Origin: Paramecium sonneborni
Taxonomy: Eukaryota > Ciliophora > Oligohymenophorea > Peniculida > Parameciidae
Reading direction: 5' to 3'
Assembly: GCA_905182985.1 (NCBI GenBank)
Contig: CAJJDN010000050.1
Coordinates: 372,001-436,000 of the forward strand
DNA length: 64,000 bases
In this document: positions 39,348 through 51,499 of the stretch, in pieces
How the letters are laid out: each line of letters opens with the position of its first letter
Position numbering within the stretch: position 1 is the stretch's first letter
Translations under genes and position numbers: made by a program
Notes under the pieces: generated by a model
Told to the model about the DNA's origin: nothing
The model's database searches: none
What the model saw: only the letters and a program-made list of their open reading frames with translations

Positions 39348-42300
39348 TCAGCTATTTTCATTCTTATTTTATTTCATCATTCTTAATTAATTAACTGCAT
39401 CAATTGGCAAAGACTATTATAGCTATTGTAATGCTCCAATTCTTCTAGGTAATGACTCATACATATTTTATGCATTATTATTTAACTATTACTGTTTCTT
39501 TTGTTAATCTAATTTATTTCGTTATTCTTCTTTAATTTTCATCTATTATATCTTTTCTATTTGTTGTTTAGACTATTATAATTAAATTAATATACTTTTA
39601 TACAATTATTCCAAACTTATTAAATTGATTAGAAAAATACATCACTTTATAAAATTTTTGGATTCTCACAGTAAAAAAGGCAAAGACCACTGTATAATTA
39701 TTCACATAAAGCCAATTATTAGGATAACTCTGTGATTTATAATAATAATTATTATGAAAACTCTTCAAATCTACTTACCTTATCGTTTGGAAGATTGGAT
39801 TAACTCTTTATAGCATTCTAGACAAACTTTTAAATTTTCTTAATTTCATTTATATCTATGTTAATCTAAGAAACTGGTAATTTACACATAAAATCAAGAA
39901 GATCCATACGATCATTTGAAAAAAATGAACCCTTTCCCTCTTTTTCATATATTTATTCACACTCTTAAACTATAATCATTAATAATGTTTCTTTTCCATC
40001 TATACTCTTTATATCTGCAGCTTTTGTTATTGCATCTATTTTGAATCCAAAAGCCCCTCCTCTTGCAGAATCTCCATTTACATAATTACCTATAGCTAAA
40101 GTGCACTTAATTAACAATTTAAAAGCTTCATCATTTTTCTAGAATTCAAATCCTTTTTTTAATTAATTCAATTTCTCTTTACATTCCTTATACATATCTA
40201 TTCCAACAAACTCAGCTTTAATAGCCTACATTCTATCACCACATCCTGGAACTTAGCATAACTCTAAATAAAATAAATCCGCTATTTATAAGGTCTCTTT
40301 GTCTAATTCTTCTGGATTAGCATATAAAGATCTTTCTTAATCTGTTGGCACAACATTTATTAGAGACTCTATAACATTAAGATTTAAAATTGATTTATCA
40401 CATTCTAACAAAGCATTCTTAATTTTCTCATTACTCATTCTTAATTTACCTAAAATTAATTCTATATTTTTTGTTCTTTCTGCACTTAGTAAAGTTATTT
40501 TTAAAACTTCCTTTTTTTTATCACTTTATCCAATACTTTATCCAATACTTTATTAAATTTGTTTGGCTGGTTTTGATGCAAATTTTTCTTCTAAAGATTT
40601 AACATCAAATTTGATTTCAGTTTCATTCATTCCTTAAAAAACAGAATTTCCAATTTAATCTGGTTTTAAAATATTCCAACTTAATCCTTTTAATGGAACA
40701 GAGGGTTAACATTTAGGTTTTGTAGGAACTATAGGTTTAGCATTTGGTAAAGGTGGAGCTTTACCACCAGGAGGAGGAGGTGGAGGAGGAGGACCACCAG
40801 CTTTAGCTCCAGGAGGTGGTGGAGGTGGTGGAGGTGGAGCTGCAATCTTACCACCTGAAGGAGGAGGAGGTGGTGGAGGTGGAGCATTTTATTAAGGAAT
40901 AGATTAAACTATCGCGATATTTTCAGAAGGATTTGGTGGAGGTTCTGAACCTCCATCTAGAGGTTAAATTTTACATAATAAGGGTTGACCATGTGTTGTT
41001 TTTAATCTATTTATTTCATTAGTATATTCTTCTAATTTTGCTTCTAATTCAGTTACTTATTATGATTTTGCCATCACTTTCTAAGCTTCTAACAATTAAT
41101 TATTCACATCTTCAAATTTGTTTTTAAGTTATGAGTACTACTAACTTTATTCTTATAATTTTTTGTTTTCTTCTATTAAAATATTTAATTTCTCATTTTA
41201 ATTTTTAATATCTCTTTGACTTTCTTATGAACCTCTCTACTTTATTTCTAATTATAAATAAGTCTATAATATAAATTTATTTTACAATTTATTATTTGTA
41301 TCCTTCTAACCTATCTTTAAGCATTTAATCTCTTTTCTTTTAATCTGCCATTATTTGATCCAACTTCTTTGCTAGTATTTCAATTAATCTAGACAAAAAA
41401 GAAACTCCAGATTATTCATCATTCAATTTAATTAATAACTCCTATAATTCAGATAAAGAATTTGCTTTTTTCATGGCATTCAATATAATTTATTAATTTG
41501 TTTACTCATTTCCTTTAGTCTACCAAAATTCTTTTAAAGCCCCAACTAATCCTTCTTCACTGGGTTTTTTAGTGATAGAAGATGGGAACAATTGATTCTA
41601 TCTTTCTAGAATTGTTTATTTTGGAATGAGAACTGGTTTTATCAATTAATCATAAACATCTAATTAAACTTAAAGTTAATTCTTTTGAACCTCAAAATAC
41701 TCAGGATCCATATTAAAAATATCATCAAAATCTCCATATTTGAATATCAACGGCTTTTTTGGATCAAAATCACATAAATTATTAAAGTAATATTTATCTA
41801 CTTGACTATGATGTGTATTGCCCTTTGAATCATACAAAAATTGTATTGCGAACTCATATGAACAATTAGCGATCTAATATTCTTGATTTTTCAATTTCTA
41901 TTTTATATCATCATATAAGACTGTTAAACCATATTGTTATATTGATTATTTAATTAATTCACATATTTCATCATCTGAATGAGTCTCTGCTAAAGCATTT
42001 ATAAATGTACAAGCATCTCGTACAAGATATACATTTTATTAAACTTCCATTATTTTAAATATGGGTTCAGTGACAAATCTCCATTTTGCTTCATCTTTGA
42101 GTACTTAGAGAATTTCAATTATATTTTCAATACATTTATCTTAATTAACGCATATATCTGCTAATATCTATAAAATTAAGGAGACATTGAAAGCATTATA
42201 AGGATTCATATGTCTAAATAACCAAGATATGTGTGATTGTTCCAATGTTATTGAGGGTAGTTTACCAACAATATTATGAATGATAATGATTATTAATATT

Positions 42301-42732
42301 TATTTATCTAAGTCTTTTTGTTATTCTTATGTTATTTTGGTAATTATGTTATAAGTGTTAATGAGTTATTAACATTCATTAGGAGTGCAATTAATAACAA
42401 ATTTTGTCGCTTAGTACAATAAAATAATATCGTCACATTTCTTTAATGAATCGAAAATTTTTGATCTAAGTGCTTATTCATGTAAAAACTACAGTTATAT
42501 TAAGAGATCTAAAATAGATTTTCTAAATTTTACTTTAATCCAAATCACGTAATGCTGGATTTATTTGTGTGATTTCTTGAAAACGTAAAGGTTTTGTATA
42601 GCCAACCTTTTATTTAGGATCAAACTTCAATTGAATATCCTAAAGATAAGTATGGTAATTTACATGATCATCATATTTGTAATTTAAGGTACAAGGTTGA
42701 CATTTGAATAATTTTGATTGTTCTTGACCCAT
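39348..42732 (-). CDS. Formin (FH1-FH2 actin nucleator)
   Basis: About 1,110 residues with at least two introns (25 and 23 nt). It starts MGQEQSKLFKCQ, a fair N-myristoylation signal. Residues ~50-420 are helical like a formin GBD/FH3 region, followed by coiled coil. The FH1 region (plus 40735-40890) has several blocks of 5-9 prolines broken by Gly/Ala/Lys, the site of profilin-actin delivery. FH2 follows: PLKGLSWNILKPDQI, QIADLFYLELCQVPGCGDRM, LKCTLAIGNYVNGDSARGG, AFGFKIDAITKAADIKSIDG and LLDFMCKLPVSQ. Formins nucleate and elongate unbranched actin filaments. My exon sum leaves one base unaccounted for, so one junction or base is wrong. The acylatable N-terminus suggests membrane recruitment. 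Confidence 0.92.
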
Positions 42733-42892
42733 GTTGATTAATTAAAAAATAATTATAATATAAATTCAAAGATTTAAAAATCTATTTTCAGTATTAAGAA
42801 TCTAAGCAATAATTTAATGATTTTCATATAAATTATAATATTGACAATATCCATATGGAACTAATTATACTTAACATTTAATATTATATTTA

Positions 42893-43940
42893 ATGTCTAA
42901 TTCTCCTACAACAAAGAGAAAGTTCAAGTTAAAATATGAAGTTGTTACAGTATTACTTAATATGAATATTATTAGCCTGGTATGTATTTTGATGACTTTG
43001 TTACAAAAATAGCTTGTCATAAAAGAAGAGTTTCATCTCAAAGTAAAATCTAACCAAGTATTTTGGAGAACTATGAAAATAAAGTGCATAATGTCTTTGA
43101 AAAGTAATTATAAGAAGCAGAAAAATTGCATAATAAAGTGAAGTATTTATTTTTTTAAACAGACCCCAGAAAGATTAGTTAACTAAGAAGGAATTAATAG
43201 AAAAATTAGTAGATTAAATGTAGGATCATTTACATTAAAAAGAGAAAGAATTATTTGAAACAAGTAATATAGAAGATTAAAAGAGATTGGAAAAGAGAAA
43301 ATCAATTTTTTATTAAGAACAATCTCATTTAGCAATGCTTGAGTAAATGAAAGAGAGATTTACATCTTAATAAGAAAACAAAAAATAGGATGAAAGAAAG
43401 AAGATTAAACATCAAATTGATTCATCACCAGTAAGAGGTGCTCGTAAAAAAACTAATTTAGAATGTCAGTTATATGAAAAAGAATAAATTGAATATGGTC
43501 TCTAAGAATATTATAAACTTTAGAGAATCAAAAAAAATGTTGAAAAATAATTAAATCGTATGGGATTGGTTGATACATCAGTTCTTGATTAAAGGATTCA
43601 TTCACGTAAACTATCACTATTATAAAATTCATCATAATTAATACATAGCAGTATGTAAACATAAGAAAAATCTAAATCTAAAAGTAACCCAAAAATCCAT
43701 AATACAAATAACATCTTAAAAAGAATCAAAGAAAAAATTTAACATATACACACTAATTATAGTAATAATAATTCAATGAGTACTCTTATAACATGTTGTG
43801 ATTAAGAGATTGCATAATTAAAGAGAATTGATAATGATATCTCTAAAAAGAAGAAAATATAGATTAAAAAATTTAAAGTTATTTAAAGTGATTTAGATGC
43901 TATTGGTTTTATGAGATTCTAAAGAGCCAAAATATAATGA
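42893..43940 (+). CDS. Coiled-coil protein (333 aa)
   Basis: Two introns (26 nt, and 20 nt ending CAG) give an exact multiple of three. Start MSNSPTTKRKFKLKYE, leading into GMYFDDFVTKIACHKRRVS. Most of the rest is E/K/Q-rich helix (NVFEKQLQEAEKLHNKVK, ILEQLKE-like repeats), with a Ser-rich low-complexity middle. There is no catalytic motif. The shape would suit a cytoskeletal or basal-body component, but that is inference only. Confidence 0.65.
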
Positions 43941-44051
43941 TTATAATTGTTAAAGTATAATATTCGTTATTTATTAATCATTTATTTTTAAATAATTAAT
44001 ACTAATACATTAATGTCATGACTATCATAAAATTAAATTAATTATTAATTT

Positions 44052-44957
44052 ATGAATTAAGAGGTAAAAATTCCATGTGGAAGATTTGATTATAACTCTG
44101 AAACAAAAAAAGTTGTAATGATAAAATCTAAAGGTTTACTAAATTTAATTTTGAATGATGAAAATGAATTATGCCTTAAATGGTATAATTTAGATAGCAA
44201 TAATAGATTGGAATTAGTATAAATTATAAAATATTTTAGGAAAGAATAATTTTTAAAGGTACAACTATTTTTGAGAAAGTTAAAGGATAATATAGAGTTT
44301 ATTTACTCAAAATAACAGATGAAGATTCAAAGTATTTTTTTTGGATGCAAGTAATCGAAAATATATACTAACCCTAAGTAGAATGAAGATGTTAGCTAAG
44401 ATGAAAAATAAATTAAAAAATTCAATGATATTGTCAATTCATAAATTATTGATAATCTATCATAATTAGAAGAGTAATTGCAAATCAGTTCTGAATAACC
44501 AGAATATATTTCAGCAAATAATAGAATGTGTCCAAACATATAATCATAACCATTAATAAATATAAATTCATTATAGTTATTAGATTTATTATAGTAGCAA
44601 TTATATAAATATACAAATAAAGATCTAGAATTAGTAGACATTCTTAGTAATGATTTTCTATTAACAGTTTCATAAGATGAAGATTATTTTGAAGCTTTGA
44701 AAAAGTATTAAATTTAATAGTTTAGATATTTGCCAATTGATTAATAAAGTATTCAATATTTTAAGGAAAACCTTATAAGTCCATAATTCAAATAAGCAAT
44801 CGATTAACTTTGTTTAGCTTTAAAAGGTAGAGAATAAGGCTCTGTCTTATAATAATTAGAATTAGATTCTACTATTTTACAAAATGAATTTGATGGGGTA
44901 ATTGCATTTGTTTAAGCCATCATTAAATTAGTAAAAGATGAAAAAAAAAATATTTGA
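44052..44957 (+). CDS. RPN13: Proteasomal ubiquitin receptor Rpn13 (ADRM1)
   Basis: 284 residues, two introns (23 nt, and 28 nt ending AAG). The N-terminal Pru domain, which docks on Rpn2 and binds ubiquitin, is visible: MNQEVKIPCGRFDYN, KKVVMIKSKGLLNLILND, CLKWYNLDSNNRLEL, RIIFKGTTIFEKVKGQYRV and YLLKITDEDSKYFFWMQ, where FFWMQ is diagnostic. The C-terminal DEUBAD domain that binds and activates the deubiquitinase Uch37 follows a Q/N linker (LVDILSNDFLLTVSQDEDYF, QLCLALKGREQGSV, FDGVIAFVQAIIKLVK). Both functional halves are present, so it should deliver ubiquitinated substrates to the 26S proteasome. It starts 111 bp after the coiled-coil gene. Confidence 0.9.
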
Positions 44958-45009
44958 ATCATCAATTATAAAATTAAGTTTATTAGTTATAAAATTATAT
45001 TAATTAAAT

Positions 45010-47952
45010 ATGAATACTTTCACTAAATTTCCTGAAGATGACGAAATCACCAATCATAAAATTAAAGCCTTGGAACTAAATGCATCTCAATTTTAAGCAT
45101 AAATGAAGGTAAATAACAAGAGTTATGTAGCCTCTATTTAATGAGAACACTAGGTTAAAATAAGATGTTATCAGTCTTAATTTCTATATGGAGGAAAGAA
45201 AATTATAATTAGCTAACCTTATTAGTGATACTGGTCCAAATGGAGAAGACAGAGTATTAATAAAGGCAGTGGCAGATTTCAAATAAATATGTGATTTATT
45301 AGAAGGTATTACAGTATTTATAAAAAGAGGAAATAATTAGATTGAATGATATAATAATTGATAATAATGATGCTAAATCTGCATTTTAATTAAGTATTAA
45401 ACAATTAAAAGAGAATTTGGAGAAAGAAACAGAAAGACATTTTATAGAAAAATAATAGTTGATAGATTAAAACAGAAAAATGAATGAGTACCATAAATAA
45501 CAAAAATTGTTGAATGAGCAAAGATAAAATAATCTGGTATATTTATCTAATTTATATTTTAGCAAATGAGAATTGAAGATCTTCATTCTTAAATTATGTA
45601 AGTAAAATTAAATGAATATAATTTGCATAAGTATTATAAAGAGGAATTGGAAATAAAGACTCAGAAATTGAATGAAGAATTAACTTAGGTGAAGTTTGAA
45701 AAGTAAGATCAAATGGAGAAATTTGAGAATGAAAGAAGATCTTATTTAAAATAGTTGGAAGTCTTTAGTTCTAAGTTAAATGAGGCAAAAATGGAATTGA
45801 TAAATGAATACGAATATAAGATTTAATCATAAAGAATAAAATTGGATAATTAAATATAAAAATTAAAAGAGGATTTATAAGAATATAGAAATTAATCTTT
45901 GTAATATATTGAAAAAAATAAAATCTTATAATTTTAAATAGATAGATTTTAACCATACATTACAAGTTTAGAGAAAGATGTACAAGATCAGAAATATAAA
46001 GTATTTCTTTTTGATGAATAAATGAAAGCAAAGGATTCTAAACTACTTCAGAAAGACACAATAATTGATTAATTGAAGTATTACAAAAATATATATAGTG
46101 AATAGATTAAGAGATTGAAAAATGATAAAACTCAACCAGGAACAAGAGAGAATGCCCGAAAATAGGGATCGATAGTTTAATCAAATAAAAATTAATCTCC
46201 TGATAAATTGCAATCATAAAAGATTAATTAATAATAAAGGTAAGCAATTAGATAAAGAGAAGTATTAAAGTAAACTAGCAATCCTGAATCAGGAGCATAA
46301 TCATCTTATAAAAGAACATCTATATAAAAAGATGAATTTTCATTTGAAGATACCACAATTGAATAATACGTTGAAAATAATAGACAAGAAATGCCTTAAT
46401 CAATTCAGTAAACAAGAAGATAATCAATAGTTGAGGATTAACCTATTTAATAAATATCTATTATTAAAATAGTATCTAATGAAGCAGTTTCAACCTTTAG
46501 AAATAATAATGATGGATTACAAAATAAAAATATCTCATAGAATAAATCTTTATAGACAACTTAGAGAGCATGGATTATTTAAGAAGATTTTGGAGTACAA
46601 TGTGATTTAGTTGAAACTGATTCTAATACATCTTCTTTTTATACAACAGATGCATAATTAGCAAGATGTAAGAATGAAATTATTAGACTTAAGGAAGAGT
46701 TTGAATTTAAAATTAAATGTAGTTAAGATGAAATCAATGACATGTAGGATTTAATGAAAATTTCAAAAGTTAAACATCAACAACTTATTGAATAAATGAA
46801 AAGAGATTTTTAATAGTAATTATAATAAGAATTATTAACTAAAGATTTACTTATCTCTTAATTGCAATAAACAATTAATGAAAAAGATTAGAGTATTAAG
46901 AATTATATTGACTCAGAATAATTGTATGAAATGTTAATTGAAGATTTAAATCTAAGATTAAAATCTAAAGATTAAGAATAATTGGAGCTTTAAAAGAAAT
47001 TTTAAGAAGATCTTCATCAATTAAAAACTGAAAATTAAATTGAATAAAAAAGACTATTAGAATTATCAGAAAATTTGAAATTAATTCATAAATAGGAAGT
47101 GGAAAACTTAAATAATTAACATTTGTTAGATTAAGAAAAACTTATGTTAGAGAAAAAAAAACTCAAAGAATAATAAGCTGATCATGAACTATTTATTAAA
47201 TAAACTACAGATTTATTAGAATAAGCAAAATCAAAAGAATATTTATTAGATAGTTATAGAAGAGAATTATTAAAAACTAATGAAATTGTTAAATATTTAT
47301 CATTAGAGATTGAAAATTTTAAAAAAATCAATAATATCTTTAGAACTAAAAATGAACATATTTCTTAAAATTTTCTTTATAATGGTATGGGATTTCTTCC
47401 AACTGAAGTTTAAGATAAAATTAAGAATAAAATGAATAAAGTTAAGTATAAATAAAGTTTACCTTCCAATATATCAAAAGATGCTTATGCTATGAATTTT
47501 TAACTCTAAAAAAGTTAAAAAATGAAAGCTGCAAAATTAACATCAATGACAAACAACATTCAAGATTTGAAATAATAAAAGTCAGTATAATTTATATTAA
47601 TAGATAAGATATAAAATTTAAAATAGAATAATTAAACGATAATAATGATGGATTACCTAAGATAAATTCTAAAAATGCTTAAGAATTAGAAAGATCTAAT
47701 TCAGAATCAAAATAAAAAATAATTAATAAAAATGTGAGATCGAGTAAATAATTTTATTATTTATCATTTTTAGAGACCCAACAGGAAGATTATGAAACTA
47801 ATAATCCAAAAAGAATAATTTAAGATATTAATCAAAAAGAAATATTATTAATATAACGTAGTTAAATGTTACTTTCTCAGTTAAATGTTACCACAGAAAA
47901 TTATTAAAAATAAATTCCACGAAAATAAAATTTTAGTACTTCTAAAATATGA
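45010..47952 (+). CDS. Large coiled-coil protein (949 aa)
   Basis: Four introns (22, 22, 26 and 23 nt; the last has an unusual GTC donor) give an exact multiple of three. It starts MNTFTKFPEDDEITNHK. Two long E/K/Q/L-rich coiled-coil regions (residues ~30-380 and ~540-800) are separated by a disordered Q/N/S linker containing FGVQCDLVETDSNTSS. The C-terminal ~130 residues are basic. Coiled-coil proteins of this kind are common in ciliate cortex and basal-body structures, but nothing here proves the role. Its last ~400 bp recur in decayed form at 51145-51499. Confidence 0.75.
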
Positions 47953-48100
47953 TGAATGAATCTACATTTTCATTAAATATTTAATCATCATAAATTAATA
48001 TAATATATTTTAGTTTAGGTTCATTTTAACAAACTTCATTGCAGGCCAATTAATCATAATTTTTACATTATTAATAATATTTAAAATAATCATATAAAAT
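47953..48100 (+). pseudogene. Decayed remnant of the gene at 51500-52252
   Basis: Directly after the stop of the coiled-coil gene the sequence matches the start of the gene at 51500 (LHFH block, then the GTTTAGGTTCAT / GTCTAAGGTTCAT match) with many substitutions, deletions and no usable frame. It is the left partner of a reciprocal duplicate; see findings. Confidence 0.55.
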
Positions 48101-48307
48101 CTATGAACTATATTAATTGACTTGATAATAAATTATAACTTGGATTATTATAGGAATAACAGTACTAAATCTATTTAAATTAAGATTTAATAAAGAAAAC
48201 AAAACTGTAAAATAAATTATAATAGAATAATTGTTACAATGAATCAAATTTTTAATAGGGAAAATCAATAATTAATGTATAATTTTATTTTTATAGTATC
48301 TTATCCA
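48101..48307. other. AT-rich spacer
   Basis: No gene seen. It extends, counting the artefact block, as noncoding sequence up to the selenoprotein start. Confidence 0.5.
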
Positions 48308-49325
48308 TAGTTAATTAAATAAAATTAATACATTAACTTTTCGTGGTGCCCTTTCAACCTATAGATTCAATATTAAATTACAATAAAAATAAAGCTATGA
48401 TGTTTATTATATTTATAATTCAAAGGAAGAATGCTTATATTTTACTTTAATAAGAATAAATAAATATAACCAAATATTAAATTATCCTTTTAATAATCAT
48501 TCTTAAATAATTGATAATTATTATCTAAAAATAATACTGACTCATACATAATAAGTGTCTATTTAAAAAGATACTTTTTTTATCATTCTATAAATTAATT
48601 CATAATTATCTTTTAGATTAATATTAATAATTATATTAAATTTATGTAATCTTAATCAATAGGAGAAGTATATCAATTAAATTCAATTAGGACGACATGA
48701 AATAATCAGATGACAAGAATAAAGATCAAATAAGCTACTGTGAATTATACTCATTTAATCTAACTTATGAAGAGATTTAATAAGAATCAAAGGATAAAAA
48801 TATCAAATTGATTCCAGATGATAAATAAGTATTCTTTGAAATAATATTGAAAGAATAAGTTACATATATATTTTATATAATTAGTAAATGAGATTGGATA
48901 AGAACTATTAAGATTTGTATAAATCATATTCTGGTAATGTAGAAGAAATGATTCGTTCAAAAATATTTAAATAATATGGATATGATGATTGTCCTACAAA
49001 TCATAAATTATATTATGTATTAACTTAGAAATTCAGAAATGATCCTGAATTGAAAAACTAAGTATTCTTTTGGAGAAATAATGTAATGAAAGGATGCAGA
49101 GTAGCTTTAAATTAAGAGCCACCTGATATTTAATTAGTAAATTTAGAAAACAAGAAAGTTTCACTATTAAAATTAATGATACAGTGTCATAAAGAGAATA
49201 GACTTCTTGTTGTTTATTCTGGTAGTATTACATGACCTCCATATCGTGAAGCTATCTCTGATTATATTGCATTTACATAAAAGTACAATGATATTTGCAA
49301 ATGCATTATTATCTATGTAAGGGAG
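48308..49325. repeat. Unmerged contig overlap 3, left copy (1018 bp)
   Basis: Identical to 49327-50344 across a single N at 49326. It contains the upstream region and first two thirds of the selenoprotein gene, including its in-frame TGA, so the duplication is an assembly artefact and not a tandem gene pair. Confidence 0.92.
48697..49325 (+). CDS. Artefactual 5' fragment of the deiodinase-like selenoprotein gene
   Basis: Left copy of 49716-50344. Same ATG, same 26-nt intron, same TGA at the active-site position (49233-49235). It stops at the N and lacks the C-terminal part and the SECIS. Confidence 0.85.
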
Positions 49326-49326
49326 N
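49326..49326. other. Single N marking a contig join
   Basis: One undetermined base between two identical 1018-bp blocks. Confidence 0.97.
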
Positions 49327-50344
49327 TAGTTAATTAAATAAAATTAATACATTAACTTTTCGTGGTGCCCTTTCAACCTATAGATTCAATATTAAATTAC
49401 AATAAAAATAAAGCTATGATGTTTATTATATTTATAATTCAAAGGAAGAATGCTTATATTTTACTTTAATAAGAATAAATAAATATAACCAAATATTAAA
49501 TTATCCTTTTAATAATCATTCTTAAATAATTGATAATTATTATCTAAAAATAATACTGACTCATACATAATAAGTGTCTATTTAAAAAGATACTTTTTTT
49601 ATCATTCTATAAATTAATTCATAATTATCTTTTAGATTAATATTAATAATTATATTAAATTTATGTAATCTTAATCAATAGGAGAAGTATATCAATTAAA
49701 TTCAATTAGGACGACATGAAATAATCAGATGACAAGAATAAAGATCAAATAAGCTACTGTGAATTATACTCATTTAATCTAACTTATGAAGAGATTTAAT
49801 AAGAATCAAAGGATAAAAATATCAAATTGATTCCAGATGATAAATAAGTATTCTTTGAAATAATATTGAAAGAATAAGTTACATATATATTTTATATAAT
49901 TAGTAAATGAGATTGGATAAGAACTATTAAGATTTGTATAAATCATATTCTGGTAATGTAGAAGAAATGATTCGTTCAAAAATATTTAAATAATATGGAT
50001 ATGATGATTGTCCTACAAATCATAAATTATATTATGTATTAACTTAGAAATTCAGAAATGATCCTGAATTGAAAAACTAAGTATTCTTTTGGAGAAATAA
50101 TGTAATGAAAGGATGCAGAGTAGCTTTAAATTAAGAGCCACCTGATATTTAATTAGTAAATTTAGAAAACAAGAAAGTTTCACTATTAAAATTAATGATA
50201 CAGTGTCATAAAGAGAATAGACTTCTTGTTGTTTATTCTGGTAGTATTACATGACCTCCATATCGTGAAGCTATCTCTGATTATATTGCATTTACATAAA
50301 AGTACAATGATATTTGCAAATGCATTATTATCTATGTAAGGGAG
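49327..50344. repeat. Unmerged contig overlap 3, right copy (1018 bp)
   Basis: Identical to 48308-49325 and continuous with the rest of the real selenoprotein gene. Confidence 0.92.
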
Positions 50345-50680
50345 GCTCATTTTGTTGAAAGAGATGAGGAAGGTAAATTTTTGGATGGATGGCCTATTGG
50401 ATTCTATGAATATGAATATCCATAACACAAATCTTAAAATGATAGATAGAAAATGTCTTAGATACTTTAGGATTAATTTAATATTCCTCAAGATTTAGAA
50501 ATCTATTAGGATTAATATCCTGAAAATATATTTGATGAATCATTTGGAATTTGGCCATTCAATATGGCTGTTTTTAAGGAATGTAAATTTATTTGGAGAG
50601 GAGTCTTAAATTTAGACGGATTAAAAGAGAAATATCATTCAAAATAATTGGAATAACATTTATAAAATCTTAAATATTGA
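49716..50680 (+). CDS. Iodothyronine-deiodinase-like selenoprotein (312 aa, Sec171)
   Basis: With a 26-nt intron (49878-49903, GTT...TAG) the frame runs 313 codons from MKQSDDKNKDQ to TGA 50678-50680 with exactly one internal TGA, at 50252-50254. The context is EPPDIQLVNLENKKVSLLKL, then NRLLVVYSGSIT-TGA-PPYREAI. This matches the deiodinase/thioredoxin-fold active site, where GSCT-Sec-PPF is the family signature. Downstream IIIYVREAH (deiodinase IYIEEAH), FLDGWPI, the QHKSQNDRQKM segment and FGIWPFNMAVFK keep the family order. Deiodinases reductively remove iodine in animals; in protists the substrate is unknown and a redox role is likelier. A SECIS hairpin begins 16 nt after the stop. The N-terminal ~120 residues are specific to this protein; no membrane anchor is seen. 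Confidence 0.88.
50252..50254 (+). other. TGA selenocysteine codon
   Basis: In-frame TGA in the active-site motif (GSIT-TGA-PPY). Homology continues for ~140 residues past it, and it falls exactly where deiodinases have selenocysteine. In this genetic code TGA is otherwise the only stop codon, so recoding must depend on the SECIS element. Confidence 0.85.
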
Positions 50681-50695
50681 ATTTATTAAAATATA

Positions 50696-50762
50696 AATCA
50701 TTGAAATGAATTCTATTAGTAAAAAACTTAGAAATATTAATAGAATGAAGTATATGATGATT
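50696..50762 (+). promoter_or_regulatory. Predicted SECIS element (3' UTR of the selenoprotein gene)
   Basis: All parts of a eukaryotic SECIS are visible. Helix I: 50696-50701 pairs with 50757-50762 (6 bp). Quartet core: A-TGAA at 50706-50710 facing TGAA at 50746-50749, giving the UGAN/NGAN tandem G.A pairs. Helix II: 50710-50721 with 50735-50746, 12 bp counting one G.U pair. Apical loop: 50722-50734 (13 nt), starting with a run of five A's that supplies the conserved AA. It begins 16 nt after the stop codon. This would recruit SBP2 and the Sec-specific elongation factor. Core, spacing and position together make chance unlikely. Confidence 0.85.
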
Positions 50763-51144
50763 ACAATTTTAATTATTCAATCTATATTTATACATAAGTG
50801 TTATTAATTTTTACATACAATTTCTAGATTTAAAATTCTTAGTTTTCTTATATAAATAGTAATTTTTAGGTATTTTTTAATAACTGAATATTATTACATG
50901 TTTTAGTATTTTTATAAATTCTTATATTTTAGATAATTTCTAGAATAAATTAATTTGTTTTTAAAAACTTCAATTATAATTGGTTAAATACTATATTGTT
51001 ACTACTGCAAAATTTATATATATTTTTGTTAAAATAAATTAATTAAATATATCTTAATGACTCAAAAATTAAATTTTTATTCTTTTTTATATTAATTGCT
51101 CTCATTCAAAATTGGAAACAGATTTCTCAATCAATTTAATGAAA
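50763..51144. other. AT-rich spacer
   Basis: About 380 bp after the SECIS with no supported gene; long T/A runs and stops in all frames. Confidence 0.5.
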
Positions 51145-51499
51145 AACAACATTCAAGATTTGAAATAATAGAAGTCAGTATAATTTATAATAATAGAGAA
51201 GATATAAAAATTTAAAATAGAATATTATAAGATAAATTCTAAAAATGCCTAAGAATTAGAAAGATCAAAATAAAAAATAATTAATAAGATCGGGTAAATT
51301 CTTTTACTATTATCATTTTTAGAAACTTTTTCACACTGAAGGATTATGAATTAATCATCCTAAAAGAATAATTTAAGATATTTATAAAAAGAAATATGAT
51401 TAACTAACGTAGCTAAATGTTACTTTCTCAATTATATGATATCAAAGAAAATTATTAAAAATGAGATAAAAGAAAATAAAATTTTAGTACTTCTAAAAT
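51145..51499 (+). pseudogene. Decayed copy of the 3' end of the coiled-coil gene at 45010-47952
   Basis: Aligns by eye with 47551-47952: shared blocks around AACAACATTCAAGATTTG, AAATTCTAAAAATG, GAATTAGAAAGATC, the segment before ATTTAAGATAT, AAATGTTACTTTCTCA and the final TCTAAAATATGA. Multiple substitutions and small deletions destroy the frame. It directly precedes the intact gene at 51500, mirroring the situation at 47953. Confidence 0.7.

Noticed and set aside
40735..40890. Short GC-richer tandem repeat (GGAGGTGGT-like) as microsatellite
   Set aside because: It is the coding polyproline FH1 region of the formin on the minus strand.
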